Shown: positions 18,007-26,480 of the stretch, piece by piece
Numbering within the stretch: position 1 is the stretch's first letter
How the letters are laid out: each line of letters starts with the position of its first letter
Assembly: GCF_947493425.1 (NCBI RefSeq)
Contig: NZ_CANLRP010000032.1
Location: 1 to 63,260, forward strand
Direction: 5' to 3'
Source of the DNA: an uncultured Microscilla sp.
GTDB taxonomy: Bacteria; Bacteroidota; Bacteroidia; Cytophagales; Microscillaceae
Length of the DNA: 63,260 bases
Made by a program: the position numbers and the translations under genes
The notes under the pieces: model-generated
Database searches by the model: none
Seen by the model: only the letters and a program-made list of their open reading frames with translations
What the model was told of the DNA's origin: nothing

Positions 18007-18471
18007 CTAGTACCTTAAACATTAAGTAAATGCACTATTATTTGGGATGAGTTTTGTTTTCTGATGAACTTCAAAAATCGCGCAGAGTTAGTTTACAATT
18101 CCGATGCATATCGCATTGGTCAGGGCTTAAAATTCCGCCTGTAAAAACCAGCTTCAAGTTGTGTTGAATCACAATTTTTATGGAATCGTTCAAAACTCTT
18201 TGCTCGTTTTTATGCCACTTATTACGAATATTAGCCCCAGTGGGGAGAAACCTTGGTAGAAAAAATAAACGAAACGGGACACGGCTCCGTAGGAGTTGCG
18301 CCTAAAAGAGTCGTTTTTGATGATTTTGACGGTATTTTAAGTGTTCGTAAAATTAAGCTTTGACGCATGCGATGCATATCGGAACCGGAGCTACGTAAAC
18401 TTTTTGAAGTAAAGTAAGTGGGCAAAAATCGCCGAAATAATGGGTTAGGCATTTAGTATTTAAGTTACTAG
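18007..18471. repeat. large palindromic element, copy A (with interior DNA)
   Basis: The outer arms match the palindromic element at 49198-49474 in inverted orientation: GTTTTGTTTTCTGATGAA at 18051-18068, then the GCAGAGTTAGTTTACAATTC block, and on the other side GAACC..GAGCTACGT at 18382-18395 followed by TTTTTGAAGT. The 12-mer CGATGCATATCG occurs at 18102-18113 and again at 18370-18381, and the 256 bp between are absent from the other copy. The interior begins and ends with a further imperfect inverted repeat (CATTGGTCAGGGCTTAA versus CATGCGTCAAAGCTTAA on the other strand). Outer ends are set by CTAGTAC at 18007 and TTACTAG at 18465. It may be a full form of which the other copy is collapsed, or a copy with an insertion. 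Confidence 0.65.
18210..18363 (+). other. possible decayed coding remnant inside the palindromic element
   Basis: Within the interior of palindrome A the plus strand holds a frame with protein-like composition (GETLVEKINETGHGSVGV, then APKRVVFDDFDGILSV) that ends at a TGA at about 18361. Reading upstream in the same frame meets a stop but continues as plausible sequence (RSKLFARFYATYYEY). I do not recognise it. An opposing minus-strand frame at 18231-18452 also exists and is no better supported. It may be cargo of the element in an advanced state of decay, or chance. Confidence 0.25.
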
Positions 18472-18589
18472 ATGCTTTAATGAATTGGTGGAAAAATCCT
18501 GGATCTGTATATTATAAAATGTGTTGTAAACTTGTTTTGTTTACTAAAATTGTATTTTCAGTAAAAGTCGATCAATAATACTCTATGTT
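18472..18589. other. no gene seen
   Basis: An AT-rich spacer between the palindromic repeat and the next glycosyltransferase; no clear promoter or terminator was found. Confidence 0.5.
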
Positions 18590-19501
18590 TTGGCAACTTT
18601 AGCCCCCATAACCCTATTCGTTTACAACCGCCCTAGGCATACTCAAAAAGTATTGCAAAGCCTACAAAAAAATGCCCTGAGTCAAGAGTCGGTATTGTAT
18701 GTATTTGCCGATGCTCCAAAAACTGACGCAACGCAGGCACAGGTAAACAAAGTAAGACAAATAGTAAAGCAAACACACTGGTGCAAAGAGGTCATTCTTA
18801 TAGAAAGGGGCGAAAACTTTGGACTAGCAAAAAACATTATAGATGGAGTAACCAAAGTAGTGCAGCAACATGGCAAGGTGATAGTTTTAGAAGACGACAT
18901 AGTTACCTCGCCAGGGTTTCTTGCATATATGAACCAAGCACTCGACCTATATGCCAACGAACCAAAAGTAATGCAGGTTTCGGGGCATGTGCCCCCAGTG
19001 CGTATGAGCAAACAATTGCCAGACACTTTTTTCTTTAAAAAAACATCTTGTTGGGGGTGGGGTACTTGGGTCTCTGACTGGGCAACGTTAAACTTGGATG
19101 CTCAATATTTGCTTGGCAGGATCAGAGAACTGGGGCAAACAGCCGCATTTAACATTGATAACTCTTACGACTTTATCGAACACTTAGAAGCTAACATTAC
19201 AGGTAGACTCAACACTTGGGCTATCAAGTGGCAGGCAAGTGTTTTTTTGGAAGGTGGCTTGTGTTTATACCCTAAAAAATCATTAACACGTAACATTGGT
19301 TTTGATAACTCGGGTGAACATTGCACATATTCAGAGCTGCATCTAAACCAGCCAACAGCAGCCAGCGTTACAGTAAACAAAATTAGACTGGAGGAATCGG
19401 CAGAAGCCAGAAAAAAAATCGTAGCTTTTAATCATAAACAACGACAACCTACTTCGTTTTTACAAAGAGTAAAGAATAAGCTAAAGATATTTAGGAAGTA
19501 A
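18590..19501 (+). CDS. GNT-I-like (GT13-type fold) glycosyltransferase, second copy
   Basis: 303 aa, a paralogue of the protein at 15078: ITLFVYNRPRHT at the start, the EDD motif at 101-103 (VIVLEDDIVTSP) and the WGWGTWVSDW segment. The start is a TTG; the nearest ATG (18585) is out of frame and closes at once, and the next in-frame Met would remove the conserved first strand. It lies beyond the IS remnant and repeat, so it is probably a separate transcription unit of the glycan locus. Donor and acceptor are unknown. Confidence 0.8.
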   Translation: MATLAPITLFVYNRPRHTQKVLQSLQKNALSQESVLYVFADAPKTDATQAQVNKVRQIVKQTHWCKEVILIERGENFGLAKNIIDGVTKVVQQHGKVIVLEDDIVTSPGFLAYMNQALDLYANEPKVMQVSGHVPPVRMSKQLPDTFFFKKTSCWGWGTWVSDWATLNLDAQYLLGRIRELGQTAAFNIDNSYDFIEHLEANITGRLNTWAIKWQASVFLEGGLCLYPKKSLTRNIGFDNSGEHCTYSELHLNQPTAASVTVNKIRLEESAEARKKIVAFNHKQRQPTSFLQRVKNKLKIFRK

Positions 19502-19699
19502 AAGTGATTAACTTTGCATTTTTTTATTGAAAAACTACCAGCCTATAAGACATTTAGCAAAATTATTGGATAGTAAAAGCAAAACCTACTTGTTATTTTC
19601 AGGTACATCTGTCTATTTTAGAAAAACATCAATTTTAGATTATAATATCAAAATTACGTAGCCAACAAATAAGCACTTGATTTTGAGTATTGGTTCAAT

Positions 19700-20932
19700 A
19701 TGAGGGTACTACACATTAATACCACAGATACAGGGGGCGCAGGCAAAGCAGTTATACGTTTGATGAACGGTTTATTGAAAGCTAATATTGACAACAACTT
19801 GTTGGTGTTGTATAAATACCAAACAGAGCCTCATGTCCATAAATATTCATTCAATACCCAGTCTTTTTTCAAACAATTACAATTTTCGCTCAAATACAGG
19901 CTACACCAACACCACCAAAAAAAAGCCTTGAGAGGTAAAAGTCATAATTATGAAGTGTTCTCGTTTCCTGAGTCGGTGTATAACATATTAAATCATCCTC
20001 TATACAAACAAGCCGATATTATCCATCTCCACTGGGTGGCAGGTTTTATCGATTATACCTCTTTTTTCAAGCATTGCCAAAAGCCCATTGTCTGGACACT
20101 ACACGACTTAAACCCGTTTTATGGAGGGTTTCATTATGAGGGTGATTACCATCACAATGAAACGGAGTATAAATTGCTAGATACTAAAATAAAGGACACG
20201 AAATACAAAGCACTCAAACCTATACACAAACTGCAAGTAGTGAGCCCCTCAAGTTGGATGCTTGATATAGCCCAAAACCGAAGTTTTTTCGATCGGTTTC
20301 AGCACATACATATTCCCAATGGTATCGACTTGAACGTATACCAACCAATGGACAAGCAATTGGTACGCAAAAAACTGGGCATACCATCAGACAAAAATGT
20401 ATTGATATTTCTTGCTGAGAATATTACCAATAAACGTAAGGGATTTGAGCTTTTGAGCAAAGCCTTGAAGTGTGTTGACCCAAGCACAAGTTTGGCCGTA
20501 TTGGTAGGCAACCACCACGATACTTCGCTTGATTTTCCTCACCTTAAGTTTGATTATGTGCAGGAAGAGCACAAGTTAGCCGAAATATATGCTTGTGCAG
20601 ATGCTTGCATTGTACCATCGTTAGAAGATAACCTGCCCAATACTATGCTAGAGGCCATGGCTTGTGGAGTACCAGTAGTGGCTTTTGACATTGGAGGGAT
20701 TCCTGATATGGTAGTACCTTACAAAACGGGGTTATTGGCATCAGAAAAAAACCATCAAATGCTTGGTGAAAAAATCAATGAGATACTACACAACACTTTG
20801 TTGCGTAGTGAGTTGGCGCAAAATGCCAGAAAAAAAGCGTTGGAAAAGTTTTCTATTGAACAGCAAACAAGTAATTATATAGATATATACCATCAAATAT
20901 TACAAGCCAAAACATTTGAATACCACCCCTGA
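19700..20932 (+). CDS. glycosyltransferase family 4
   Basis: 410 aa. It starts MRVLHINTTDTGGAGKAVI, the Gly-rich acceptor loop of GT4 enzymes. The middle TLHDLNPFYGGFHYEGD is typical of WcaL/WbaZ-like proteins and the donor site is present as PSLEDNLPNTMLEAMACG with the Glu pair (about 305-322). It is likely to add a hexose in the cytoplasm during surface-glycan synthesis. It is the last recognisable gene of the glycan region; the next gene (DUF5662) is unrelated. Confidence 0.9.
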   Translation: MRVLHINTTDTGGAGKAVIRLMNGLLKANIDNNLLVLYKYQTEPHVHKYSFNTQSFFKQLQFSLKYRLHQHHQKKALRGKSHNYEVFSFPESVYNILNHPLYKQADIIHLHWVAGFIDYTSFFKHCQKPIVWTLHDLNPFYGGFHYEGDYHHNETEYKLLDTKIKDTKYKALKPIHKLQVVSPSSWMLDIAQNRSFFDRFQHIHIPNGIDLNVYQPMDKQLVRKKLGIPSDKNVLIFLAENITNKRKGFELLSKALKCVDPSTSLAVLVGNHHDTSLDFPHLKFDYVQEEHKLAEIYACADACIVPSLEDNLPNTMLEAMACGVPVVAFDIGGIPDMVVPYKTGLLASEKNHQMLGEKINEILHNTLLRSELAQNARKKALEKFSIEQQTSNYIDIYHQILQAKTFEYHP

Positions 20933-21115
20933 TTTTCCAAAAAATGTAGGATATTTATTGTTCAATACAACTAAAAGTTAGCGTAAGGTTTTGTGTTTTC
21001 CTTCCCAATTGTATATTCATTCTATTTGTAAAAGTCCCGCATACTTTTTACATTTATTCATATAAAATAACAAATCTGTCCAAACTTAATAGTTTTACAT
21101 ACAATACCAGTCTCA

Positions 21116-21601
21116 ATGAAGCATCAAGACATGGATACTGACAAAAATACCGATTTGTCAACTACCGAAAATGAAATCCGTAAGCATATTTTGCTTGTAA
21201 GAGATTTGTTGAATAAGATGGTAGTCGAAATATTAAAGAGGTCAAACACCCATGACCAATCCAAACTCTCTTCGCCTGAAATAGAGTACTCAATGAAGTA
21301 TACTCAAAAACTCAAAGATGCTGATTATGGATCACCCGAATACTTGGTCATCCAAGAAGAAATGAGTGAAGCACTAGAGCATCATTATGCTTGCAACCGT
21401 CATCATCCCGAACATTTTGAAGGAGGTATTCAAGAAATGAACCTCATAGATGTAATCGAAATGTTTTGTGACTGGGCCATAGCTTCACAACAACACCCCA
21501 AAGGAGACATAGAGCAAAGTATTGAAGTAAATCAACAGCGGTTTGGTTATTCTGATGATCTCAAAGAAATTTTGAGGAACTCTATCAAATTACTAAAATA
21601 G
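21116..21601 (+). CDS. DUF5662 family protein
   Basis: 161 aa. The family pattern is clear: a helix with HDQSKL (46-51), then YGSPEY, then HHYACNRHHPEHF (89-101) and NLIDVIEMFCDW (109-120). The His and Asp residues are spaced like an HD-type metal site, so a metal-dependent hydrolase is a fair guess, but the family has no known function and is often found in phage and plasmid contexts. The start could also be the Met at residue 6. It stands alone between a glycosyltransferase and a sugar kinase. Confidence 0.8.
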   Translation: MKHQDMDTDKNTDLSTTENEIRKHILLVRDLLNKMVVEILKRSNTHDQSKLSSPEIEYSMKYTQKLKDADYGSPEYLVIQEEMSEALEHHYACNRHHPEHFEGGIQEMNLIDVIEMFCDWAIASQQHPKGDIEQSIEVNQQRFGYSDDLKEILRNSIKLLK

Positions 21602-21798
21602 GTGAGTAGCTATTTTACTCCAAAAAGAAGGGTGTTTTGGAAATGCCATCAGCGCAAGACATAACTAAAAACGACTTTAATTTATGGGCAAAAAAATTAA
21701 CTTTGGTAAAAAAAGGTTTTGCCAGATAATTTTTTAAGCTTAAGGGATTATCTCTATATTGACAATTGAAAATTTGTGTATTGCAAAATTCCATAGAT

Positions 21799-23187
21799 AT
21801 GAAAAAAACTGTTACCGCAGTATTGGATGTAGGTATTATCCAAAAGAAATTAATTCTCTTTGATGAGAACTTTGATGTAGTTGATATAGCTTCTGAGAAG
21901 CTGGCAAAAACCAAAGATGATGATGGTTTTGAAGGAGACGATATACAGTTGCTGAACCAGTGGGCTACCGAATCCTGGAACAAGCTTGTGAGCAGTGATC
22001 AGTATGACGTAAAAGCGCTCAACTTTTCGACGTATGGGGCAACCTTCATGCATATAGATGAAAGTGGCAATACACTTACTCCCCTTTATTCATATTTGAA
22101 ACCATTTGATGAAGACCTCGAAACGCAATTTTATGGCAAATATGGCGAAAAAGTAAAGTTTGCACTTGAAACCTGCTCTCCTCCTTTAGGTATGCTTAAT
22201 TCAGGTTTGCAAATTTATTGGTTAAAGTACAAAAAACCTGAAGTATACAACCGTATTAAATATAGTCTACATTTACCCCAATACATGGCATACCTTTTTA
22301 CCAAAGAAGCCACTACCGAGTATACCAGTATTGGTTGCCATACTGGTATTTGGAACTTCCGTCGTCGTGACTATCATCAGTGGGTAAAAGATGAAGGCAT
22401 TGATAAAATCATCCCTGAATTTAGCACTAGTCCTGTTGTGGGGCACTGGGAAGGACAAGGCAAGCAAATACCAGTAGGGACCGGCCTGCACGATAGCTCG
22501 TCAGCTTTGAGAACTTACTTACACTTGTTCGACGAAAAGTTTTTATTACTAGGTATGACTGATACCTGGTGTATTACACTCAACCCATTTGATCACTCTC
22601 CTTTGCGCCCTGAAGATGTGTCACAGGATTGTTTACAATATTTAACCGTACAAGGACGTAGGGTAAAAGCATCTCGTTTTTTCATTGGAAACGAACATGG
22701 CTACCAATTTAATCGCATGGCAAAACACTTTGGCAAGCCCCTTGATTATTATAAAAGTGTAAAATTTGATGAAAGCCTATTTAGCAAAGCTCAGGCTACC
22801 TCTAAAGGAGATGCTCGAAGCCTGGTGCCTCATTCTTTTGATGCCAGTGGAGCCCATAAATCGGACACAGGAAGCGAAAAAGAATGGGATTTGTCAATAT
22901 TCGACAGTTTCGAGGATGCCTATCATCAACTCATGCGGGACCTGATATCGTTTTTTGAACCAGCCATTGCCATTGCTGCCAGAAAAGGATTGCCCAAATA
23001 CTTGATTGTAGACGGAGAATTTACCGATGATGAGATTTTTCTGCACACACTAAGTAAAGTTTATCCATCAGTAGAAGTTTTGGTGCCCAATATGCCTGAA
23101 GGGGCAGCTACAGGTGCCGCATTACTGATCAATCAGTACTTAAATCCTCAAATGAAAAAACCAGAACTAGGGTTTAAAAAATATTAA
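21799..23187 (+). CDS. FGGY family carbohydrate kinase
   Basis: 462 aa from the ATG at 21799; a TTG lies 33 bp upstream. Two actin-like ATPase halves are present, with VGTGLHDSSSALRTYL giving the likely catalytic Asp and GTGAALL-like sequence near the C-terminus (AATGAALLINQY) for the ATP adenosine site. The first phosphate loop reads DVGIIQKKLILFD, where relatives have DVGKTNKK; the loss of Lys-Thr-Asn is odd. It should phosphorylate a pentulose or deoxy-hexulose; the RhaI-like isomerase about 1.2 kb downstream suggests rhamnulose or a similar ketose. No aldolase or sugar transporter is in the window. Confidence 0.85.
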   Translation: MKKTVTAVLDVGIIQKKLILFDENFDVVDIASEKLAKTKDDDGFEGDDIQLLNQWATESWNKLVSSDQYDVKALNFSTYGATFMHIDESGNTLTPLYSYLKPFDEDLETQFYGKYGEKVKFALETCSPPLGMLNSGLQIYWLKYKKPEVYNRIKYSLHLPQYMAYLFTKEATTEYTSIGCHTGIWNFRRRDYHQWVKDEGIDKIIPEFSTSPVVGHWEGQGKQIPVGTGLHDSSSALRTYLHLFDEKFLLLGMTDTWCITLNPFDHSPLRPEDVSQDCLQYLTVQGRRVKASRFFIGNEHGYQFNRMAKHFGKPLDYYKSVKFDESLFSKAQATSKGDARSLVPHSFDASGAHKSDTGSEKEWDLSIFDSFEDAYHQLMRDLISFFEPAIAIAARKGLPKYLIVDGEFTDDEIFLHTLSKVYPSVEVLVPNMPEGAATGAALLINQYLNPQMKKPELGFKKY

Positions 23188-23758
23188 AGGAAGGATCTGT
23201 TGATTCCTAAAGCCTTAATGTCTGCCAAATGATTTGATTGCAAATGTTTTACAACAATTACCCGTTGATCATTCAAAACAGAATGCATATTAATAAAGTA
23301 AAGCACTTTACTGGTATAGCTGGCAATTAGAGGTATTGGGCGAACTTATGAGACGGTAAAGTCATAGCTGCAAAGCTATCTAAAACACTACAACTGCCAG
23401 AGATAGAGTTCAATAAACCCAAGTTATTTTGGTATGATTACTTGTTACACTGTTAATTAAGTTTATAGCTGCTTTGCTTGAACAATCCCAAAACAAAAGA
23501 GGGGCTGTATTTGCAAAGAGCCAAAGAGTGAAGTCCAAACTCAACACAGTTAATTTTGGTCAGATGCTTAATGAAAACTGCGATTTTTATCCAAAAAATC
23601 TGTAGCCACTGAACCTACAGCTTTGCTAAGTCTTGCAATGTTAATCTCTCACGTGTGGGCACTTTCAGGCATTTATGAAAAGCACCAAAAGATAAACTTA
23701 TTTTAACTTATGTAAATTTCAGATTTTTAGTTGTTGTTCAAAGATTTTTGTTAGTGAT
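23188..23758. other. 571-bp gap with no intact gene; possible remnant
   Basis: No open frame of useful length. Short stretches read as protein-like (about 23303-23355, ALYWYSWQLEVLGELMRR; about 23356-23445, KVIAAKLSKTLQLPEIEF, in another frame), so part may be a frameshifted gene remnant, perhaps of a mobile element. I cannot name the family. No strong hairpin or repeat was found here. Confidence 0.3.
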
Positions 23759-24154
23759 ATGGAAGATTTAGAAATCAAGGGAGAAAGCGGGGTTTTTTAT
23801 ATCCCAAATGTCAAAATGGAAGTAAGTACTGGAACTTGTGAAATTTCGGGGGAGTCTTATCTGGAAGACACCGATGAGTTTTACAACACCATTATCAAGT
23901 GGATAGAACAGTACCGGGCTGAAGTAAAAAAAGCCATTAAATTTAACTTTCGCTTGACTTATTTCAACACAAGCTCTTCGCGTGGTATTCTCAATGTGTT
24001 GCGTACCCTCAAAGATTATGAAGATAGTGGAGCCGAAGTAGAAATAAACTGGTATTACCCCGATGATGACGATAGCATTGCAGAAGAAGCCGAAGACTAT
24101 ATGGTAAGTACTGGGCTAAAGATTAATATGTATTCTTTTGAAGCCGAAGATTAG
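23759..24154 (+). CDS. SiaC-like (DUF1987) regulatory phosphoprotein
   Basis: 131 aa, matching the SiaC/DUF1987 family: ISGESYLEDTDEFY near residue 30, and LTYFNTSSSRGILNVL (67-82), whose Thr/Ser cluster (71-74) is where SiaC of Pseudomonas is phosphorylated. SiaC works as a switch that binds a diguanylate cyclase and is controlled by a partner kinase and phosphatase (SiaB/SiaA). None of those partners is within the window, so only a regulatory role can be inferred. It lies between the sugar kinase and sugar isomerase with no evident link to them. A very strong terminator follows. Confidence 0.82.
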   Translation: MEDLEIKGESGVFYIPNVKMEVSTGTCEISGESYLEDTDEFYNTIIKWIEQYRAEVKKAIKFNFRLTYFNTSSSRGILNVLRTLKDYEDSGAEVEINWYYPDDDDSIAEEAEDYMVSTGLKINMYSFEAED

Positions 24155-24232
24155 CATTTGTTTAAATTACGTCTACAGACCCTTTTTTAAACAATCTCTT
24201 TGTCAGGTGAATGCCCAAGTAAGGCTTGGAAT

Positions 24233-24268
24233 AAAACAGAGTACTGCCCGAAGGCAGTGCTCTGTTTT
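24233..24268 (+). terminator. rho-independent terminator after the SiaC-like gene
   Basis: A 16-bp stem (AAAACAGAGTACTGCC with GGCAGTGCTCTGTTTT, one G-T pair) closes on a CGAA tetraloop and its own end supplies the T-run. It is among the best terminators in the window. It cuts off read-through into the isomerase gene. Confidence 0.9.
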
Positions 24269-24362
24269 GCTATTGTACCTTTTAGCATCCGCTTTTTTTG
24301 ATAAAATAAATGTAATACTATAAATTTTTGATAAATTATAAATTACCAACGCTTGGTTTGAT

Positions 24363-25682
24363 ATGTTTACACCTAAAACTAAACAGCCCTCAGAAATGAT
24401 GACGCCCCCTGAATTAATCGCACAAACCAACCAAAGTCTACTAACAGATCACCAACACCAACTATATCATTTACAAGAAATATTAGCAAAAAAGCAGCTC
24501 GACATAGAGCCTGTTATTCAAAAGCTACAGGCTTTTCAGGTGAGCGTGCCCAGCTGGGCTTTGGGTACGGGTGGGACACGTTTTGGACGCTTTCCTATAG
24601 GGGGAGAACCACGTAACATTGAAGAAAAAATAGCAGACACGAGTCTTTTGCACCAACTTACAGGGAGTAACAATGCTATTTCTTTACATATTCCTTGGGA
24701 TACATCGTCAGATTATAGCGCAGTTCGACAGTTTGCCCACAGTCAAGGAATCAAGTTTGATGCTATCAATTCTAATACTTTTCAAGATCACCCCCAACAA
24801 ACCTACTCATATAAATATGGTTCACTAAGCCATACCAAGGCTGAGGTAAGGCAGCAAGCCATTGAGCATAATTGTGAAGTGATAAATATAGGACAACAGC
24901 TGGGTTCTAAAGCTTTGACCACTTGGTTAGGCGATGGGGCCAACTTTCCAGGGCAAAATAATTTTAGAAAAGCCTATGAACGCACTGCCGAAAGTTTACA
25001 AGAAATATACCGATACTTGCCCAGCCATTGGCAAATGTTGATAGAGTATAAACCTTACGAACCTAATTTTTATTCAATGGTGATTCCTGATTGGGGGACA
25101 GCCCTGCTATTGGCGCAACATCTGGGCGATCAGGCGCAGGTATTAGTTGATCTGGGGCATCATTTACCCAATACCAACATTGAGCAAATCATTGCAAGGT
25201 TGGCAGGAATAGGGCGTTTGGGTGGTTTTCATTTCAATGGGTCTTCTTATGGTGACGATGATCTAACCACTGGAGCTTTAAAGCCTTACCGTTTATTTTT
25301 AATCTTTCAGGAACTTGTTAATGCTATGTGGAGCGATGCTCCCACCAATGCGCCAGACATTGCCTGGATGATTGACGCCAGCCATAATACCAAAGACCCA
25401 ATAGAAGATTTAATGCAGGCAACCGAAGGAATATTAATAGAGTATGCCCATGCTTTGTTAATTGACCAAAAAATGCTTGAACAGATGCAGGAAGAAAATG
25501 AGGTGGTGCAGGCACAAGAAATGTTGCAAGCTGCTTTTAGGGTTGATGTGCGCCCATTGGTAGCAGAAGCCCGCTTCAGAAACAAGGCTTGTATCGATCC
25601 ACTTACATTTTTTAGAGCTCAGCGTATACGGGCAACGTTGATTGAGAAAAGGGGAATTGCTTCGCGTGCCACTGGTTTGTAA
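24363..25682 (+). CDS. sugar isomerase, RhaI-like TIM barrel
   Basis: 439 aa. The pattern GTGGTRFGRFPIGGEPRN (66-83), SLHIPWD, then EYKPYEPNFYS and VDLGHHLPN, plus the IDASHN segment near the C-terminus, is that of the Pseudomonas-type L-rhamnose isomerase (RhaI) group, with the metal ligands spread over these segments. It interconverts an aldose and a ketose in the cytoplasm. With the FGGY kinase upstream it may form an L-rhamnose or related-sugar pathway, but the two genes are separated by the SiaC-like gene and a terminator, so they are not one operon. The exact sugar is not certain. Confidence 0.83.
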   Translation: MFTPKTKQPSEMMTPPELIAQTNQSLLTDHQHQLYHLQEILAKKQLDIEPVIQKLQAFQVSVPSWALGTGGTRFGRFPIGGEPRNIEEKIADTSLLHQLTGSNNAISLHIPWDTSSDYSAVRQFAHSQGIKFDAINSNTFQDHPQQTYSYKYGSLSHTKAEVRQQAIEHNCEVINIGQQLGSKALTTWLGDGANFPGQNNFRKAYERTAESLQEIYRYLPSHWQMLIEYKPYEPNFYSMVIPDWGTALLLAQHLGDQAQVLVDLGHHLPNTNIEQIIARLAGIGRLGGFHFNGSSYGDDDLTTGALKPYRLFLIFQELVNAMWSDAPTNAPDIAWMIDASHNTKDPIEDLMQATEGILIEYAHALLIDQKMLEQMQEENEVVQAQEMLQAAFRVDVRPLVAEARFRNKACIDPLTFFRAQRIRATLIEKRGIASRATGL

Positions 25683-25745
25683 CTTTTTGTATTGGTATCT
25701 ACGTTTAAAGTAAACGAACACATACGAACTACTGTAAATACACTT

Positions 25746-26342
25746 ATGAAAAAATCAGGAGCATTGTTTATACTTATAGCAATAAGCACAATCAATTATG
25801 TTGGCTATGCCCAAACCAACAATGACCGCTCATCAACAAATTATTTCTTGTTGTCGTTTGACCAACACACCCACCCAAACAAGGCAAAGTTATATAAATA
25901 CCAAAACAGAGGTTTTTTGCACATACAAGATGTGGTCAATGCCATGCGCAAAGAGATGATAAAGCCCGAACGCTCGCCAGAGTGGGGGAGTGCCAGAGGG
26001 ACCAAGAAAAAATATAGAAATGGTTTAGATCTATCTAAACCTATTGCTGCCAAAGCTGGTGAAACCTTTTGCTTTGCAGTGAAAACCGATGCTCTGCCAT
26101 CAATCTATCTAAGTGGCTATGTTACCCAAAATACGCCTAACTTTAGAACCAAAGACAAACAAAGAGAGCTCTTGATCATTACCTTGCCTCAAGATACTAA
26201 CAATCACTTTTTTGATGATCGTGGAGTGGCTACTATCCGGGTATATGGTTATTACAAAAACGAGAAAAAAGTTTTTGCTACCCTTATTATTAGTCAGGTA
26301 AGCCAACATCGCTACCAGGAGTTAATGGCTGCGACAAAATAA
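25746..26342 (+). CDS. secreted protein of unknown function
   Basis: 198 aa from the ATG at 25746, which opens a clear signal peptide (MKKSGALFILIAISTINYV, cut near residue 22 before QTNN). A TTG at 25692 would add 18 residues before the signal and is unlikely. The mature part has no motif I know: a basic, Lys/Arg-rich middle (AKLYKYQNRGFLHIQ), then beta-type segments (FCFAVKTDA and VRVYGYYK-like). It is probably periplasmic or outer-membrane associated. It lies shortly after the sugar isomerase and points toward a minus-strand gene. Confidence 0.65.
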   Translation: MKKSGALFILIAISTINYVGYAQTNNDRSSTNYFLLSFDQHTHPNKAKLYKYQNRGFLHIQDVVNAMRKEMIKPERSPEWGSARGTKKKYRNGLDLSKPIAAKAGETFCFAVKTDALPSIYLSGYVTQNTPNFRTKDKQRELLIITLPQDTNNHFFDDRGVATIRVYGYYKNEKKVFATLIISQVSQHRYQELMAATK

Positions 26343-26352
26343 TATAAAACGA

Positions 26353-26422
26353 CGATTAACGAATAGAGATTTGAGAGGTACTATCAATCGTTGAACAAAT
26401 GATCATCAGTATTCGTTAATCG
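26353..26422. repeat. perfect 13-bp inverted repeat between convergent genes
   Basis: CGATTAACGAATA at 26353-26365 pairs exactly with TATTCGTTAATCG at 26410-26422, with a 44-nt spacer. It lies between the stop codons of two converging genes. There is no T-run right after the arms, so it is not a standard terminator, though it may still halt transcription from both sides. Confidence 0.6.
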
Positions 26423-26480
26423 GTACTTAGTCTCTTGAGAAGCTGGTTTGACTAAAAGAAGCAATAGTATGAAGCAAGCC

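Noticed and set aside
18102..18381. Simple transposon insertion with a 12-bp target duplication
   Set aside because: Not discarded outright, but the duplicated 12-mer is also the palindrome centre and the interior has its own inverted ends, so an internally collapsed second copy explains the data equally well.
18231..18452. 73-aa minus-strand frame inside palindrome A
   Set aside because: It runs through the palindrome arm and into the interior, with no protein-like pattern; better explained by the repeat.
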